From contig NW_027488366.1 of assembly GCF_051014445.1 (NCBI RefSeq), positions 28,104,001-28,168,000 on the forward strand: a DNA stretch of 64,000 nt, given 5' to 3'. The notes beneath the pieces are model-generated. The model saw only the letters and a program-made list of their open reading frames with translations. It made no database searches and was not told the origin of the DNA. The position numbers and the translations under genes are program-made. Below are positions 48,241 through 62,280 of this stretch, one piece after another. The DNA is from Colletes latitarsis (lineage: Eukaryota > Arthropoda > Insecta > Hymenoptera > Colletidae). Positions within the stretch are counted from its first letter, which is position 1. Every line of letters begins with the position of its first letter.

Positions 48241-51200
48241 CGTTTTTCACATGCTTGTTGAACAGATCCCGGGTTTTTTCTGGTTTGGATCACGTAGTAG
48301 TGTGGGACCACACTGAAACAATCAACTAAACCTGGTCTTGATAAATATTTTAGAGGATAACGCATGTTAGGTCTGGGATAGGTCTGGGATTTGCCCTCAT
48401 CAGACTCATACTTTCGCAGACTTCACATACTCGTTGAACAGATCCTGGGTTATTTTCTGGTTTGGATCACGTAGTAGTGTGGTACCACACTGAAACAGTC
48501 CATTAAACCCGGTTTGGATCAATATTTTAGAGCATAACGCATGTTAGGTCTAGGTTAGGTCTGGGATTTTCACTCATCAGACTCATACTTTCGCGTTCTT
48601 CACATACTTGTTGAACGGATCCTGGGTTTTTTCTGGTTTGGATCACGTAGTAATGTGTGTCCACACTGAAACAATCAATTAAACCTGGTCTTGATAAATA
48701 TTTTAGAGGATAACGCATTTTAGGTCTGGGATAGGTCTGGGATTTGCCCTCATCAGACTCATACTTTCGCACACTACACATACTCGTTGAACGGATCCTG
48801 GGTTTTTTCTGGTTTGGATCACGTTGTAATGTGGTACCACACTGAAACAGTCGATTAAACCAGGTTTCGATCAATATTTTTGAGGATAACGCATGTTAGG
48901 TCTAGGTTAGGCCTGGGGTCTTCACTCATCAGGCTCATACTTTCGCATTCTTCACATACTTGTTGAACGGATCCTGGGTTTTTTCTGGTTTGGATCACGT
49001 AGTAATGTGGGACCACATTGAAACAGTCAATTAAACCTGGTTTTGATCAATATTTTAGAGAATAATTCATGTTAGGTCTAGGTTAGGTCTGGGATTTGCT
49101 CTCATCAGGCTCATTCTTTCGCATATTTCTCATACTTGATGGCTAGATGCTGGGCTTTTTCTGGATTGCATCACGTAGTAATGATGTACAACACTGAAAC
49201 AGTCAATTAAACCTGGTTTCCATCAATATCTTAGAGGACAACGCAAGTTAGGTCTGGGATAGGTCGGGGATTTGCCCTCATCAGACTCACACTTTCGCAC
49301 ACTTCACATACTCGTTGAACAGATCCTGGGTTATTTTCTGGTTTGGATCACATAGTAATGTGATACCACACTGAAACGGTCGATTAAACCAGGTTTCGAT
49401 CAATATTCTTGAGGATAACGCATGTTAGGTCTAGGTTAGGCCTGGGATTTTCACTCATCAGACTCATACTTTCGCATTCTTCACATACTTGTTGAACGGA
49501 TCCTGGGTTTTTTCTGGTTTGGATCACGTAGTAATGTGGGACCACACTGAAACAGTCAATTAAACCTAGTTTCGATCAATATTTTAGAGAATAATTCATG
49601 TTAGGTCTAGGTTAGGTCTGGGATTTGCTCTCATCAGGCTCATACTTTCGCACACTTCACATACTCGTTTGACAGATCCTGGGTTATTTTCTGGTTTGGA
49701 TCACCTAGTAATGTGGGACCACACTGAAACAGTCAATTAAACCTGGTTTCGATCAATATTTTAGAGGACAACGCAAATTAGGTCTGGGATAGGTCTGGGA
49801 TTTGCCCTCATCAGGCTCATACTTTCCGCGTTTTTCACATACTTGTTGAACAGATCCTGGGTTTTTTCTGGTTCGGATCACGTAGTAGTGTGGGACCACA
49901 CTGAAACAATCAATTAAACCTGATCTTGATAAATATTTTAGAGGATAACGCATGTTAGGTCTGGGATAGGTCTGGGATTTGCCCTCATCAGACACATACT
50001 TTCGCACAGTTCACATACTCGTTGAACAGATCCTGGGTTATTTTCTGGTTTGGATCACATAGTAATGTGGTACCACACTGAAACAGTCGATTAAACCAGG
50101 TTTCGATCAATATTTTTGAGGATAACGCATGTTAGGTCTTGGTTAGGTCTGGGATTTTCACTCATCAGACTCATACTTTCGCATATTTCTCATACTAGAT
50201 GGCTAGATCCTGTGCTTTTTCTGGATTGCATCACGTTGTAATGAAGTAGAACACTGAAACACTCAATTAAACCTGGTTGCGATCAATATTTTAGAGGATA
50301 ACGCATGTTAGGTCTAGGTTAGCCCTGGGATTTTCACTCATCAGACTAATACTTTCGCATTCTTCACATATTTGTTTAACGGATCTTGGGTTTTTTCTGG
50401 TGTGGATCACGTAGTAATGTGGTACCACACTGAAACAATCAATTAAACCTGGTCTTGATAAATATTTTAGAGGATAACGCATGTTAGGTCTGGGTAAGGT
50501 CTAGGATTTGCCCTCGTCAGGCTCATACTTTCGCATATTTCTCATACTTCATGGCTAGATCCTGGGCTATTTCTGGATTAGATCACGTAGTAATGTGGTA
50601 CCACACTGAAACAGTCAATTAAACTTGGTTTCCATCAATATCTTAAAGGACAACGCAAGTTAGGTCTGGGACAGGTCTAGGGTTTGCCCTCATCAGGCTC
50701 ATACTTTCGCGTTTTTCACATACTTTTTGAACAGATCCTGGGTTTTTTCTGGTTTGGATCACGTAGTAGTATGGTACCACACTGAAACAGTCCATTGAAC
50801 CTGGTTTGGATCAATATTTTAGAGGATAACGCATGTTAGGTCTAGGTTAGGTCTGGGATTTTCACTCATCAGACTCATACTTTCGCATTCTTCACATACT
50901 TGTTGAACGGATCATGGGTTTTTTCTGGTTTGGATCACGTAGTAATGTGGGACCACACTGAAACAATCAATTAAACCTGGTCTTGATAAATATTTTAGAG
51001 GATAACGCATGTTAGGTCTGGGATAGGTCGGGGATTTGCCCTCATCAGCCTCATACTTTCGCACACTTCATATACTCGTTGAACAGATCCTGGGTTTTTT
51101 CTGGTTTGGATCACGTAGTAATGTGGAACCACACTGAAACAATCAATTAAACCTGGTCTTGATAAATATTTTAGAGGATAACGCATGTTAGGTCTGGGTA

Positions 51201-51500
51201 AGGTCTAGGATTTGCCCTCGTCAGGCTCATACTTTCGCATATTACTCATACTTCATGGCTAGATCCTGGGCTTTTTCTGGATTGCATCACGTAGTAATGA
51301 AGTACAACATTGAAACAGTCAATTAAACCTGGTTTCCATCAATATCTTAGAGGACAACGCAAGTTAGGACTGGGATAGGTCTGGGATTTGCCCTCATCAG
51401 GCTCATACTTTCGCGTTTTTCACATACTTGCTGAACAGATCCTGGGGTTTTCTGGTTTGTATCACGTAGTAGTGTGGTACCACACTGAAAGAGTCCATTA
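48240..51500 (+). repeat. Mixed monomers, D/E types prominent, no clear long period
   Basis: Satellite monomers with D-type tails (CACACTTCACATACTCGTT), 177-bp E-type tails (ACTTTCCGCG) and B-type tails. They resemble 18.5-22.3 kb in composition but in a different order. Antisense frames at 49753-50007 and 50995-51186 are the repeat translation. No non-satellite sequence was seen. Confidence 0.8.
48527..48874 (-). other. Longest open frame (115 codons): repeat artefact, not a gene
   Basis: Antisense reading through two monomers. The C-terminal 75 residues are the translation seen over single monomers elsewhere (it includes MRYPLKYLSRPGLIDCFS and SDEGKSQTYPRP motifs). The first 40 residues come from a different frame of the preceding monomer, beginning MIETWFNRLFQCG. 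The frame stays open here only because of local length changes in the D-type tail. There is no conserved domain, and neighbouring copies are not open in the same way. I do not annotate a gene. Confidence 0.9.
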
Positions 51501-51521
51501 AACCTGGTTTGGATCAATATT

Positions 51522-52060
51522 TTAGAGGATAACGCATGTTAGGTCTAGGTTAGGCCTGGGATTTTCACTCATCAGACTCATACTTTCACATTCTTCACAT
51601 ACTTGTTGAACGGACCCTGGGTTTTTTCTGGTTTGGATCTCGTAGTAATGTGGGACCACACTGAAACATTGAATGAAACCTGGTCTGGATAAATATTTTA
51701 GAGGATAACGCATCTTAGGTCTGGGTTAGGTCTAAGATTTGCCCTCATCAGGCTCACAGTTTCGCGTTTTTCACATACTTGATGAACAGATCCTGGGTTT
51801 TTTCTGGTTTGGATCACGAAGTAGTGTGGTAACACACTGAAACAGTCCATTAAACCTGGTTTCGCTCAATATTTTAGAGGATAACGCATGTAAGGTCTAG
51901 GTTAGGTCTGGGATTTGCTCTTATCAGGCTCATTCTTTCGCATATTTCTCATACTTGATGGCTATATCCTGGGCTTTTTCTGGATTGCATCACGTAGTAA
52001 TGTAGTACCACACTGAAACAGTCAATGAAACCTGGTTTCCATCAATATTTTAGAGGACAA
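51522..52060 (+). repeat. Segment repeated at 55043-55580 (offset 3521 bp)
   Basis: About three monomers recur 20 monomers downstream. GATGAACAGATCCTGGG is at 51781 and 55302, together with the private string GTGTGGTAACACACTG, GCTCTTATCAGGCT and TGGCTATATCCTGGGC. Confidence 0.86.
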
Positions 52061-52064
52061 CGCA

Positions 52065-52416
52065 GGTTAGGTCTGGGTTAGGTCTAGGATTTGCCCTCAT
52101 CAGGCTCATACTTTCGCATATTTTTCATACTTCATGGCTAGATCCTGGGCTGTTTCTGGATTGTATCACGTAGTAATGTGGTATCACGCTGAAACAGTCA
52201 ATTAAACCTGGTTTCGACCAATATTTTAGAGGATAACGCATGTTAGGTCTGGGTTAGGTCTAGGATTTGCCCTCATCAGGCTCATACTTTCGCATATTTT
52301 TCATACTTCATGGCTAGATCCTGGGCTGTTTCTGGATTGTATCACGTAGTAATGTGGTATCACGCTGAAACAGTCAATTAAACCTGGTTTCGACCAATAT
52401 TTTAGAGGATAACGCA
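52065..52416 (+). repeat. Near-identical adjacent monomers (176 + 176 bp)
   Basis: The monomer at 52065-52240 is repeated at 52241-52416 with no difference noticed in the body. Shared rare features are CATATTTTTCATACTTCATG, GGTATCACGCTG and TTTCGACCAATATT. Relatives are at about 54700-54875 and 58570-58745. This is the clearest case of a very recent single-monomer duplication. Confidence 0.9.
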
Positions 52417-53999
52417 AGTTAGGTCTGGGATAGGTCTGGGATTTGCCCTCATCAGGCTCATACTTTCGCGTTTTTCACATACTTGTTGAACAGATCCTGG
52501 GTTTTTTCTGGTTTGGGTCACGTAGTAATGTGGTACCACACAGAAACATTCAATTAAACCTGGCCTTGATAAATATTTTAGAGGATAACGCATGTTAGGT
52601 CTGGGTTAGGTCTAGGATTTGCCCTCATCAAGCTCATACTTTCGCATATTTCTCATTCTTGATGGCTAGATCCTGGGCTTTTTCTGGATTGCATCACGTA
52701 GTAATGAAGTACAACACTGAAACAGTCAATTAAACCTGGTTTCGATCAATATTTTAGAGAATAATTCATGTTAGGTCAGGGCTAGGTCTGGGATTTGCTC
52801 TCATCAGGCTCATTCTTTCACATATTTCTCATACTTGATGGCTAGAGCCTGGGCTTTTTCTGGATCGCATCACGTAGTAATGACGTACAACACTGAAACA
52901 GTCAATTAAACCTGGTTGCGATCAATATTTTAGAGGATATCGCATGTTAGGTCTGGGTTAGGTCTAGTATTTGCCCTCATCAGGCTCATTCTTTCGCATA
53001 TTTCTCAAACTTGGTGGCTAGATCCTGGGCTATTTCTGGATTGCATCACGTAGTAATGTGGTACCACACTGAAACATTCAATTAAACCTGGTCTTGATAA
53101 ATATTTTAGAAGACAACGCATGTTAGGTCTGGGTTAGGCCTAGGATTTGCCCTCATCAGGCTCATACTTTCGCATATTTCTCATACTTCATGGCTAGATC
53201 CTGGGCTATTTCTGGATTGGATCTCGTAGTAAAGTGGTACCATACTGAAACATTCAATGAAACCTGGTCTGGATAAATATTTTAGAGGATAACGCATGTT
53301 AGGTCTGGGTTAGGTCTAGGAATTGCCCTCATCAGGCTTATTCTTTCGCATATGTCTCATACATGATGGCTAGATCCTGGGCTTTTTCTTGATCGCATCA
53401 CGTAGTAATGAAGTACAACACTGAAACAGTCACTTAAACCTGGTTTCCATCAATATCTTAGAGGACAACGCAAGTTAGGTCTGGGATAGGTCTGAAATTT
53501 GCCCGCATCAGGCTCACAGTTTCGCGTTTTTCACATACTTGTTGAACAGATCCTGGGTTTTTTCTGGTTTGGATCACGAATTAGTGTGGTACCACACTGA
53601 AGCAGTCGATTAAGCCAGGTTTCGGTCAATATTTTTGAGGATAACGCATGTTAGGTCTAGATTAGGCCTGGGATTTTCACTCATCAGACTCATACTTTCG
53701 CATTCTTCACATACTTGTTGAACGGAGCCTGGGTTTTTTCTGGTTTGCATCACGTAGTAATGTGGGACCACACTGAAGCAGTCAATTAAATCTGGTTTCG
53801 ATCAATATTTTAGAGAATAATTCATGTTAGGTCTAGGTTAGGCCTGGGATTTTCACTCATCAGACTCATACTTTCGCATTCTTCACATACTTGTTGAACG
53901 GATCCTGGGTTTTTTCTGGTTTGGATCACTTAGTAATGTGGGACCACACTGAAACAATCAATTAAACCTGGTTTCGATCAATATTTCAGAGAATAATTC

Positions 54000-54880
54000 A
54001 TGTTAGGTCTAGGTTAGGTCTGGGATTTGCTCTCATCAGGCTCATTCTTTCGCATATTTCTCATACTTGATGGCTAGATCCTGGGCTTTTTCTGGATCGC
54101 ATCACGTAGTAATGAAGTACAACACTGAAACAGTCAATTAAACCTGGTTTCCATCAATATCTTAGAGGACAACGCAAGTTAGGTCTGGGATAGGTCTGGG
54201 ATTTGCCCTCATCAGAGTCATACTTTCGCGTTCTCCACATACTTGTTGGACAGATCCTGGGTTTTTTCTGGTTTGGATCACGTAGTAGTGTGGTGCCACA
54301 CTGAAACAGTCCATTAAACCTGGTTTGGATCAATATTTTAGAGGATAACGCATGTTAGGTCTAGGTTAGCCCTGGGATTTTCACTCATCAGACTCATACT
54401 TTCGCATTCTTCACATACTTGTTGAACGGAACCTGGTTTTTTTCTGGTTTGGATCACGTAGTAATCTGGTACCACACTGAAACAGTTGACAAAACCTGGT
54501 TTCGATCAATATTTTAGAGGATAACGCAAGGTAGGTCTGGGATAGGTCTGGGATATGACCTCATCAGACTCTTACTTTCGCACACTTCACATACTCGTTG
54601 AACAGATCCTGGGATATTTTCGGGATTGGATCACATAGTAATGTGGTACCACTCTGAGACAGTCGATTAAACCAGGTTTCGATCAATATTTTAGAGGATA
54701 ACGCATGTTAGGTCTGGGTTAGGTCTAGGATTTGCCCTCATCAGGCTCATACTTTCGCATATTTTTCATACTTCATGGCTAGATCCTGGGCTGTTTCTGG
54801 ATTGTATCACGTAGTAATGTGGTATCACGCTGAAACAGTCAATTAAACCTGGTTTCGACCAATATTTTAGAGGATAACGC
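54000..54880 (+). repeat. Segment repeated at 57873-58753 (offset 3873 bp)
   Basis: CGTTCTCCACATACTTGTTG followed by GACAG appears at 54227 and 58100. Also shared are GAACCTGGTTTTTTTCTGG, CAGTTGACAAAACCTGG, GGGATATGACCTCATCAG and CCACTCTGAGACAGTCG. The offset is 22 monomers. Younger relatives of the first monomer, with CGTTCTTCAC, lie at 60745 and 63205. Confidence 0.87.
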
Positions 54881-55252
54881 AAGTTAGGTCTGGTATAGGT
54901 CTGGGATTTGCCCTCATCAGGCTCATACTTTCACATTCTTCACATACTTGTTGAACGGACCCTGGGTTTTTTCTGGTTTGAATCACATAGTAATGTGGTA
55001 CCACACTGAAACAGTCGATTAAACCAGGTTTCGATCAATATTTTTGAGGATAAAGCATGTTAGGTCTAGGTTAGGCCTGGGATTTTCACTCATCAGACTC
55101 ATACTTTCACATTCTTCACATACTTGTTGATCGGACCCTGGGTTTTTTCTGGTTTGGATCTCGCAGTAATGTGCGACCACACTGAAACATTCAATGAAAC
55201 CTGGTCTGGATAAATATTTTAGAGGATAACGCATCTTAGGTCTGGGTTAGGT

Positions 55253-56150
55253 CTAAGATTTGCCCTCATCAGGCTCACAGTTTCGCGTTTTTCACATACT
55301 TGATGAACAGATCCTGGGTTTTTTCTGGTTTGGATCACGAAGTAGTGTGGTAACACACTGAAACAGTCCATTAAACCTGGTTTCGCTCAATATTTTAGAG
55401 GATAACGCATGTTAGGTCTAGGTTAGGTCTGGGATTTGCTCTTATCAGGCTCATTCTTTCGCATATTTCTCATACTTGATGGCTATATCCTGGGCTTTTT
55501 CTGGATTGCATCACGTAGTAATGTAGTACCACACTGAAACAGTCAATGAAACCTGGTTTCCATCAATATTTTAGAGGACAACGCAGGTTAGGTTTAGATA
55601 AGGCCTGAGATTTTCACTGATCAGACTCATTCTTTCGCATATTTCTCATACATGTTGAACAGATCCTGGGTTTTTTCTGGTTTGGATCACGTAGTAATGT
55701 GGGACCACACTGAAACATTCAATGAAACCTGGTCTGGATAAATATTACAAAGGATGACGCATCTTAGGTCTGGGTTAGGTCTAAGATTTGCCCTCATCAG
55801 GCTCACAGTTTCGCGTTTTTCACATACTTGTTGAACAGATCCTGGGTTTTTTCTGGTTTGGATCACGAAGTAGTGTGGTACCACACTGAAACAGTCCATT
55901 AAACCTGGTTTCGCTCAATATTTTAGAGGATAACGCATGTTAGGTCTAGGTTAGGTCTGGGATTTGCTCTCATCAGGCTCATTCTTTCGCATATTTCTCA
56001 TACTTGATGGCTATATCATGGGCTTTTTCTGGATTGCATCACGTAGTAATGTAGTACCACACTGAAACAGTCAATGAAACCTGGTTTCCATCAATATTTT
56101 AGAGGACAACGCAAGTTAGGTTTAGGTAAGGCCTGAGATTTTCACTGATC
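55253..56150 (+). repeat. 528-bp repeat (three monomers)
   Basis: CTAAGATTTGCCCTCATCAG occurs at 55253 and 55781, and the next two monomers match as well (CACAGTTTCGCG tail, CACGAAGTAGTGTGG landmark, CAATGAAACCTGGTTTCC). Confidence 0.85.
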
Positions 56151-56569
56151 AGACTCATTCTTTCGCATATTTCTCATACCTGTTGAACAGATCCTGGGTT
56201 TTTTCTGGTTTGGATCACGTAGTAATGTGGGACCACACTGAAACAACCAATTAAACCTGGTCTTGATAAATATTTTAGAGGATAACGCATGTTAGGTCTG
56301 GGTTAGGTCTAGGATTTGCCCTCATCAAGCTCATACTTTCGCATATTTCTCATTCTTGATGGCTAGATCCTGGGCTTTTTCTGGATTGCATCACGTAGTA
56401 ATGAAGTACAACACTGAAACAGTCAATTAAACCTGGTTTCGATCAATATTTTAGAGAATAATTCATGTTAGGTCAAGGCTAGGTCTGGGATTTGCTCTCA
56501 TCAGGCTCATTCTTTCACATATTTCTCATACTTGATGGCTAGATCCTGGGCTTTTTCTGGATCGCATCA

Positions 56570-57400
56570 CGTAGTAATGAAGTACAACACTGAAACAGTC
56601 AATTAAACCTGGTTGCGATCAATATTTTAGAGGATAACGCATGTTAGGTCTGGGTTAGGTCTAGTATTTGCCCTCATCAGACTCATTCTTTCGCATATTT
56701 CTCAAACTTGGTGGCTAGATCCTGGGCTATTTCTGGATTGCATCACGTAGTAATGTGGTACCACACTGAAACATTCAATTAAACCTGGTCTTGATAAATA
56801 TTTTAGAAGACAACGCATGTTAGGTCTGGGTTAGGCCTAGGATTTGCCCTCATCAGGCTCATACTTTCGCATACTTCTCATACTTCATGGCTAGATCCTG
56901 GGCTATTTCAGGATTGGATCTCGTAGTAAAGTGGTACCATACTGAAACATTCAATGAAACCTGGTCTGGATAAATATTTTAGAGGATAACGCATGTTAGG
57001 TCTGGGTTAGGTCTAGGAATTGCCCTCATCAGGCTCTTACTTTCGCATATTTCTCATACTTCATGGCTAGATCCTGGGCTATTTCTGGATCGCATCACAT
57101 AGTAATGAAGTACAACACTGAAACAGTCAATTAAACCTGGTTGCGATCAATATTTTAGAGGATAACGCATGTTAGGTCTGGGTTAGGTCTAGTATTTGCC
57201 CTCATCAGACTCATTCTTTCGCATATTTCTCAAACTTGGTGGCTAGATCCTGGGCTATTTCTGGATTGCATCACGTAGTAATGTGGTACCACACTGAAAC
57301 ATTCAATTAAACCTGGTCTTGATAAATATTTTAGAAGACAACGCATGTTAGGTCTGGGTTAGGCCTAGGATTTGCCCTCATCAGGCTCATACTTTCGCAT
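56570..57400 (+). repeat. 528-bp repeat (three monomers)
   Basis: CTAGTATTTGCCCTCATCAG is at 56661 and 57189, followed in both by CTCAAACTTGGTGGCTAG and TTTTAGAAGACAACGCATG. Related single copies are at about 52967 and 63702, so the unit is used again at the right edge. Confidence 0.86.
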
Positions 57401-59289
57401 ATTTCTCATACTTCATGGCTAGATCCTGGGCTGTTTCTGGATTGTATCACGTAGTAATGTGGTACCACGCTGAAACAGTCAATTAAACCTGGTTTCGATC
57501 AATATTTTGGAGGATAACGCAAGTTAGGTCTGGGATAGGTCTAGGATTTGCCCTCATCAGGCTCTTACTTTCGCATATTTCTCATACTTCATGGCTAGAT
57601 CCTGGGCTATTTCTGGATTGGATAACGTAGTAAAGTGGTACCACACTGAAACATTCAATGAAACCTGGTCTGGATAAATATTTTAGAGGATAATGCATCT
57701 TAGGTCTAGGTTAGGTCTGGGATTTTCACTCATCAGACTCATACTTTCGCATCCTTCACATACTTGTTGAACGGATCCTGGGTTTTTTCTGGTTTGGATC
57801 ACGTAGTAACGTGGTACCACACTGAAACATTCAATTAAACCTGGTCTTGATAAATATTTTAGAGGATAACGCATGTTAGGTCTGGGTTAGGTCTAGGATT
57901 TGCCCTCATCAAGCTCATACTTTTGCATATTTCTCATACTTGATGGCTAGATCCTGGGCTTTTTCTGGATCGCATCACGTAGTAATGAAGTACAACACTG
58001 AAACAGTCAATTAAACCTGGTTTCCATCAATATCTTAGAGGACAACGCAAGTTAGGTCTGGGATAGGTCTGGGATTTGCCCTCATCAGAGTCATACTTTC
58101 GCGTTCTCCACATACTTGTTGGACAGATCCTGGGTTTTTTCTGGTTTGGATCACGTAGTAGTGTGGTGCCACACTGAAACAGTCCATTAAACATGGTTTG
58201 GATCAATATTTTAGAGGATAACGCGTGTTAGGTCTAGGTTAGCCCTGGGATTTTCACTCATCAGACTCATACTTTCGCATTCTTCACATACTTGTTGAAC
58301 GGAACCTGGTTTTTTTCTGGTTTGGATCACGTAGTAATCTGGTACCACACTGAAACAGTTGACAAAACCTGGTTTCGATCAATATTTTAGAGGATAACGC
58401 AAGTTAGGTCTGGGATAGGTCTGGGATATGACCTCATCAGACTCTTACTTTCGCACACTTCACATACTCGTTGAACAGATCCTGGGATATTTTCTGGTTT
58501 GGATCACATAGTAATGTGGTACCACTCTGAGACAGTCGATTAAACCAGGTTTCGATCAATATTTTAGAGGATAACGCATGTTAGGTCTGGGTTAGGTCTA
58601 GGATTTGCCCTCATCAGGCTCATACTTTCGCATATTTTTCATACTTCATGGCTAGATCCTGGGCTGTTTCTGGATTGTATCACGTAGTAATGTGGTATCA
58701 CGCTGAAACAGTAAATTAAACCTGGTTTCGACCAATATTTTAGAGGATAACGCAAGTTAGGTCTGGTATAGGTCTGGGATTTGCCCTCATCAGGCTCATA
58801 CTTTCGCGTTTTTCACATACTTGTTGAACAGATCCTGGGTTTTTTCTGGTTTGGGTCACGTAGTAATGTGGTACCACACTGAAACATTCAATTAAACCTG
58901 GCCTTGATAAATATTTTAGAGGATAACGCATGTTAGGTCTGGGTTAGGTCTAGGATTTGCCCTCATCAAGCTCATACTTTCGCATATTTCTCATACTTGA
59001 TGGCTAGATCCTGGGCTTTTTCTGGATTGCATCACGTAGTAATGAAGTACAACACTGAAACAGTCAATTAAACCTGGTTTCGATCAATATTTTAGAGGAT
59101 AACGCATGTTAGGTCTGGGTTACGTCTACTATTTGCCCTCATCAGGGTCATTCTTTCGCATATTTCTCAAACTTGGTGGCTAGATCCTGGGCTTTTTCTG
59201 GATTGCATCACGTAGTAATGTGGTACCACGCTGAAACAGTCAACTAAACCTGGTTTCGATCAATATTTTGGAGGATAACGCATGTTAGG

Positions 59290-62280
59290 TCTGGGTTAGG
59301 TCTAGGAATTGCCCTCATCAGGCTTATTCTTTCGCATATGTCTCATACATGATGGCTAGATCCTGGGCTTTTTCTTGATCGCATCACGTAGTAATGAAGT
59401 ACAACACTGAAACAGTCACTTAAACCTGGTTTGCATCTATATCTTAGAGGACAACGCAAGTTAGGTCTGGGATAGGTCTGAAATTTGCCCTCATCAGGCT
59501 CACAGTTTCGCGTTTTTCACTTACTTGTTGAACAGATCCTGCGTTTTTTCTGGTTTGGATCACGAATTAGTGTGGTACCACACTGAAGCAGTCAATTAAA
59601 TCTGGTTTCGATCAATATTTTAGAGAATAATTCATGTTAGGTCTAGGTTAGGCCTGGGATTATCACTCATCAGACTCATACTTTCGCATTCTTCATATAC
59701 TTGTTGAACGGATCCTGGGTTTTTTCTGGTTTGGATCACTTAGTAATGTGGGACCACACTGAAACAATCAATTAAACCTGGTCTTGATAAATATTTTGGA
59801 GGATAACGCAAGTTAGGCTTGGGATAGGTCTAGGATTTGCCCTCATCAGGCTCTTACTTTCGCATATTTCTCATACTTCATGGCTAGATCCTGGGCTATT
59901 TCTGGATTGGATCACGTAGTAAAGTGGTACCACACTGAAACATTCAATGAAACCTGGTCTGGATAAATATTTTAGAGGATAATGCATCTTAGGTCTAGGT
60001 TAGGTCTGGGATTTTCAGTCATCAGACTCATACTTTCGCAATCTTCACATACTTGTTGAACGGATCCTGGGTTTTTTCTGGATTGGATCACGTAGTAATG
60101 TGGTACCACACTGAAACAGTCAATAAAACCTGATTTCGACCAATATTTTAGAGGATAACGCAAGTTAGGTCTGGGATAGGTCTGGGATTTGCCCTCATCA
60201 GGCTCATACTTTCGCGTTTTTCACATACTTGTTGAACAGATCCTGGGTTTTTTCTGGTTTGGGTCACGTAGTAATGTGGTACCACACTGAAACATTCAAT
60301 TAAACCTGGCCTTGATAAATATTTTAGAGGATAACGCATGTTAGGTCTGGGTTAGGTCTAGGATTTGCCCTCATCAAGCTCATACTTTCGCATATTTCTC
60401 ATACTTCATGGCTAGATCCTGGGCTTTTTCTGGATTGCATCACGTAGTAATGAAGTACAACACTGAAACAGTCAATTAAACCTGGTTTCGATCAATATTT
60501 TAGAGAATAATTCATGTTAGGTCTAGGTTAGGTCTGGGATTTGCTCTCATCAGGCTCATTCTTTCGCATATTTCTCATACTTGATGGCTAGATCCTGGGC
60601 TTTTTCTGGATCGCATCACGTAGTAATGAAGTACAACACTGAAACAGTCAATTAAACCTGGTTTCCATCAATATCTTAGAGGACAACGCAAGTTAGGTCT
60701 GGGATAGGTCTGGGATTTGCCCTCATCAGAGTCATACTTTCGCGTTCTTCACATACTTGTTGGACAGATCCTGGGTTTTTTCTGGTTTGGATCACGTAGT
60801 AATGTGGGACCACACTGAAACAGCCAGTTAAACCTGGTTTCGATCAATATTTTAGAGAATAATTCATGTTAGGTCTAGGTCAGGTCTGGGATTTGCTCTC
60901 ATCAGGCTCATTCTTTCGCATATTTCTCATACTTGGTGGCTAGATCCTGGGCTTTTTCTGGATTGCATCACGTAGTAATGTGGTACCACGCTGAAACAGT
61001 CAACTAAACCTGGTTTCGATCAATATTTTGGAGGATAACGCAAGTTAGGCCTGGGATAGGTCTAGGATTTGCCCTCATCAGGCTCTTACTTTCGCATATT
61101 TCTCATACTTCATGGCTAGATCCTGGGCTATTTCTGGATTGGATCTCGTAGTAAAGTGGTACCACACTGAAACATTCAATGAAACCTGGTCTGGATAAAT
61201 ATTTTAGAGGATAACGCATGTTAGGTCTGGGTTAGGTCTAGGAATTGCCCTCATCAGGCTTATTCTTTCGCATATGTCTCATACATGATGGCTAGATCCT
61301 GGGCTTTTTCTTGATCGCATCACGTAGTAATGAAGTACAACACTGAAACAGTCACTTAAACCTGGTTTCCATCAATATCTTAGAGGACAACGCAAGTTAG
61401 GTCTGGGATATGTCTGAAATTTGCCCTCATCAGGCTCACAGTTTCGCGTTTTTCACATACTTGTTGAACAGATCCTGCGTTTTTTCTGGTTTGGATCACG
61501 AATTAGTGTGGTACCACACTGAAGCAGTCAATTAAATCTGGTTTCGATCAATATTTTAGAGAATAATTCATGTTAGGTCTAGGTTAGGCCTGGGATTATC
61601 ACTCATCAGACTCATACTTTCGCATTCTTCACATACTTGTTGAACGGATCCTGGGTTTTTTCTGGTTTGGATCACTTAGTAATGTGGGACCACACTGAAA
61701 CAATCAATTAAACCTGGTCTTGATAAATATTTTGGAGGATAACGCATGTTAGGTCTAGGTTAGGTCTAGGATTTGCCCTCATCAGGCTCATACCTTCGCA
61801 TATTTCTCATACTTCATGGCTAGATCCTGGGCTATTTCTGGATTGGATCACGTAGTAAAGTGGTACCACACTGAAACATTCAATAAAACCTGGTCTGGAT
61901 AAATATTTTAGAGGATAATGCATCTTAGGTCTAGGTTAGGTCTGGGATTTTCAGTCATCAGACTCATACTTTCGCATTCTTCACATACTTGTTGAACGGA
62001 TCCTGGGTTTTTTCTGGATTGGATCACGTAGTAATGTGATACCACACTGAAACAGTCAATTAAACCTGGTTTCGACCAATATTTTAGAGGATAACGCAAG
62101 TTAGGTCTGGGATAGGTCTGGGATTTGCCCTCATCAGGCTCATACTTTCGCGTTTTTCACATACTTGTTGAACGGATCCTGGGTTTTTTCTGGTTTGGAT
62201 CACGTAGTAACGTGGTACCACACTGAAACATTCAATTAAACCTGGTCTTGATAAATATTTTAGAGGATAACGCATGTTAG
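59290..62280 (+). repeat. 1936-bp offset block (eleven monomers)
   Basis: Landmarks recur at 1936 bp: TTCTTTCGCATATGTCTCAT at 59327 and 61263, and matching antisense frames at 59972 and 61908 and at 60148 and 62084. The same monomer is also at 53341, a further 5986 bp (34 monomers) to the left. Within the block, the copies differ by replacement of whole monomers. Confidence 0.82.
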
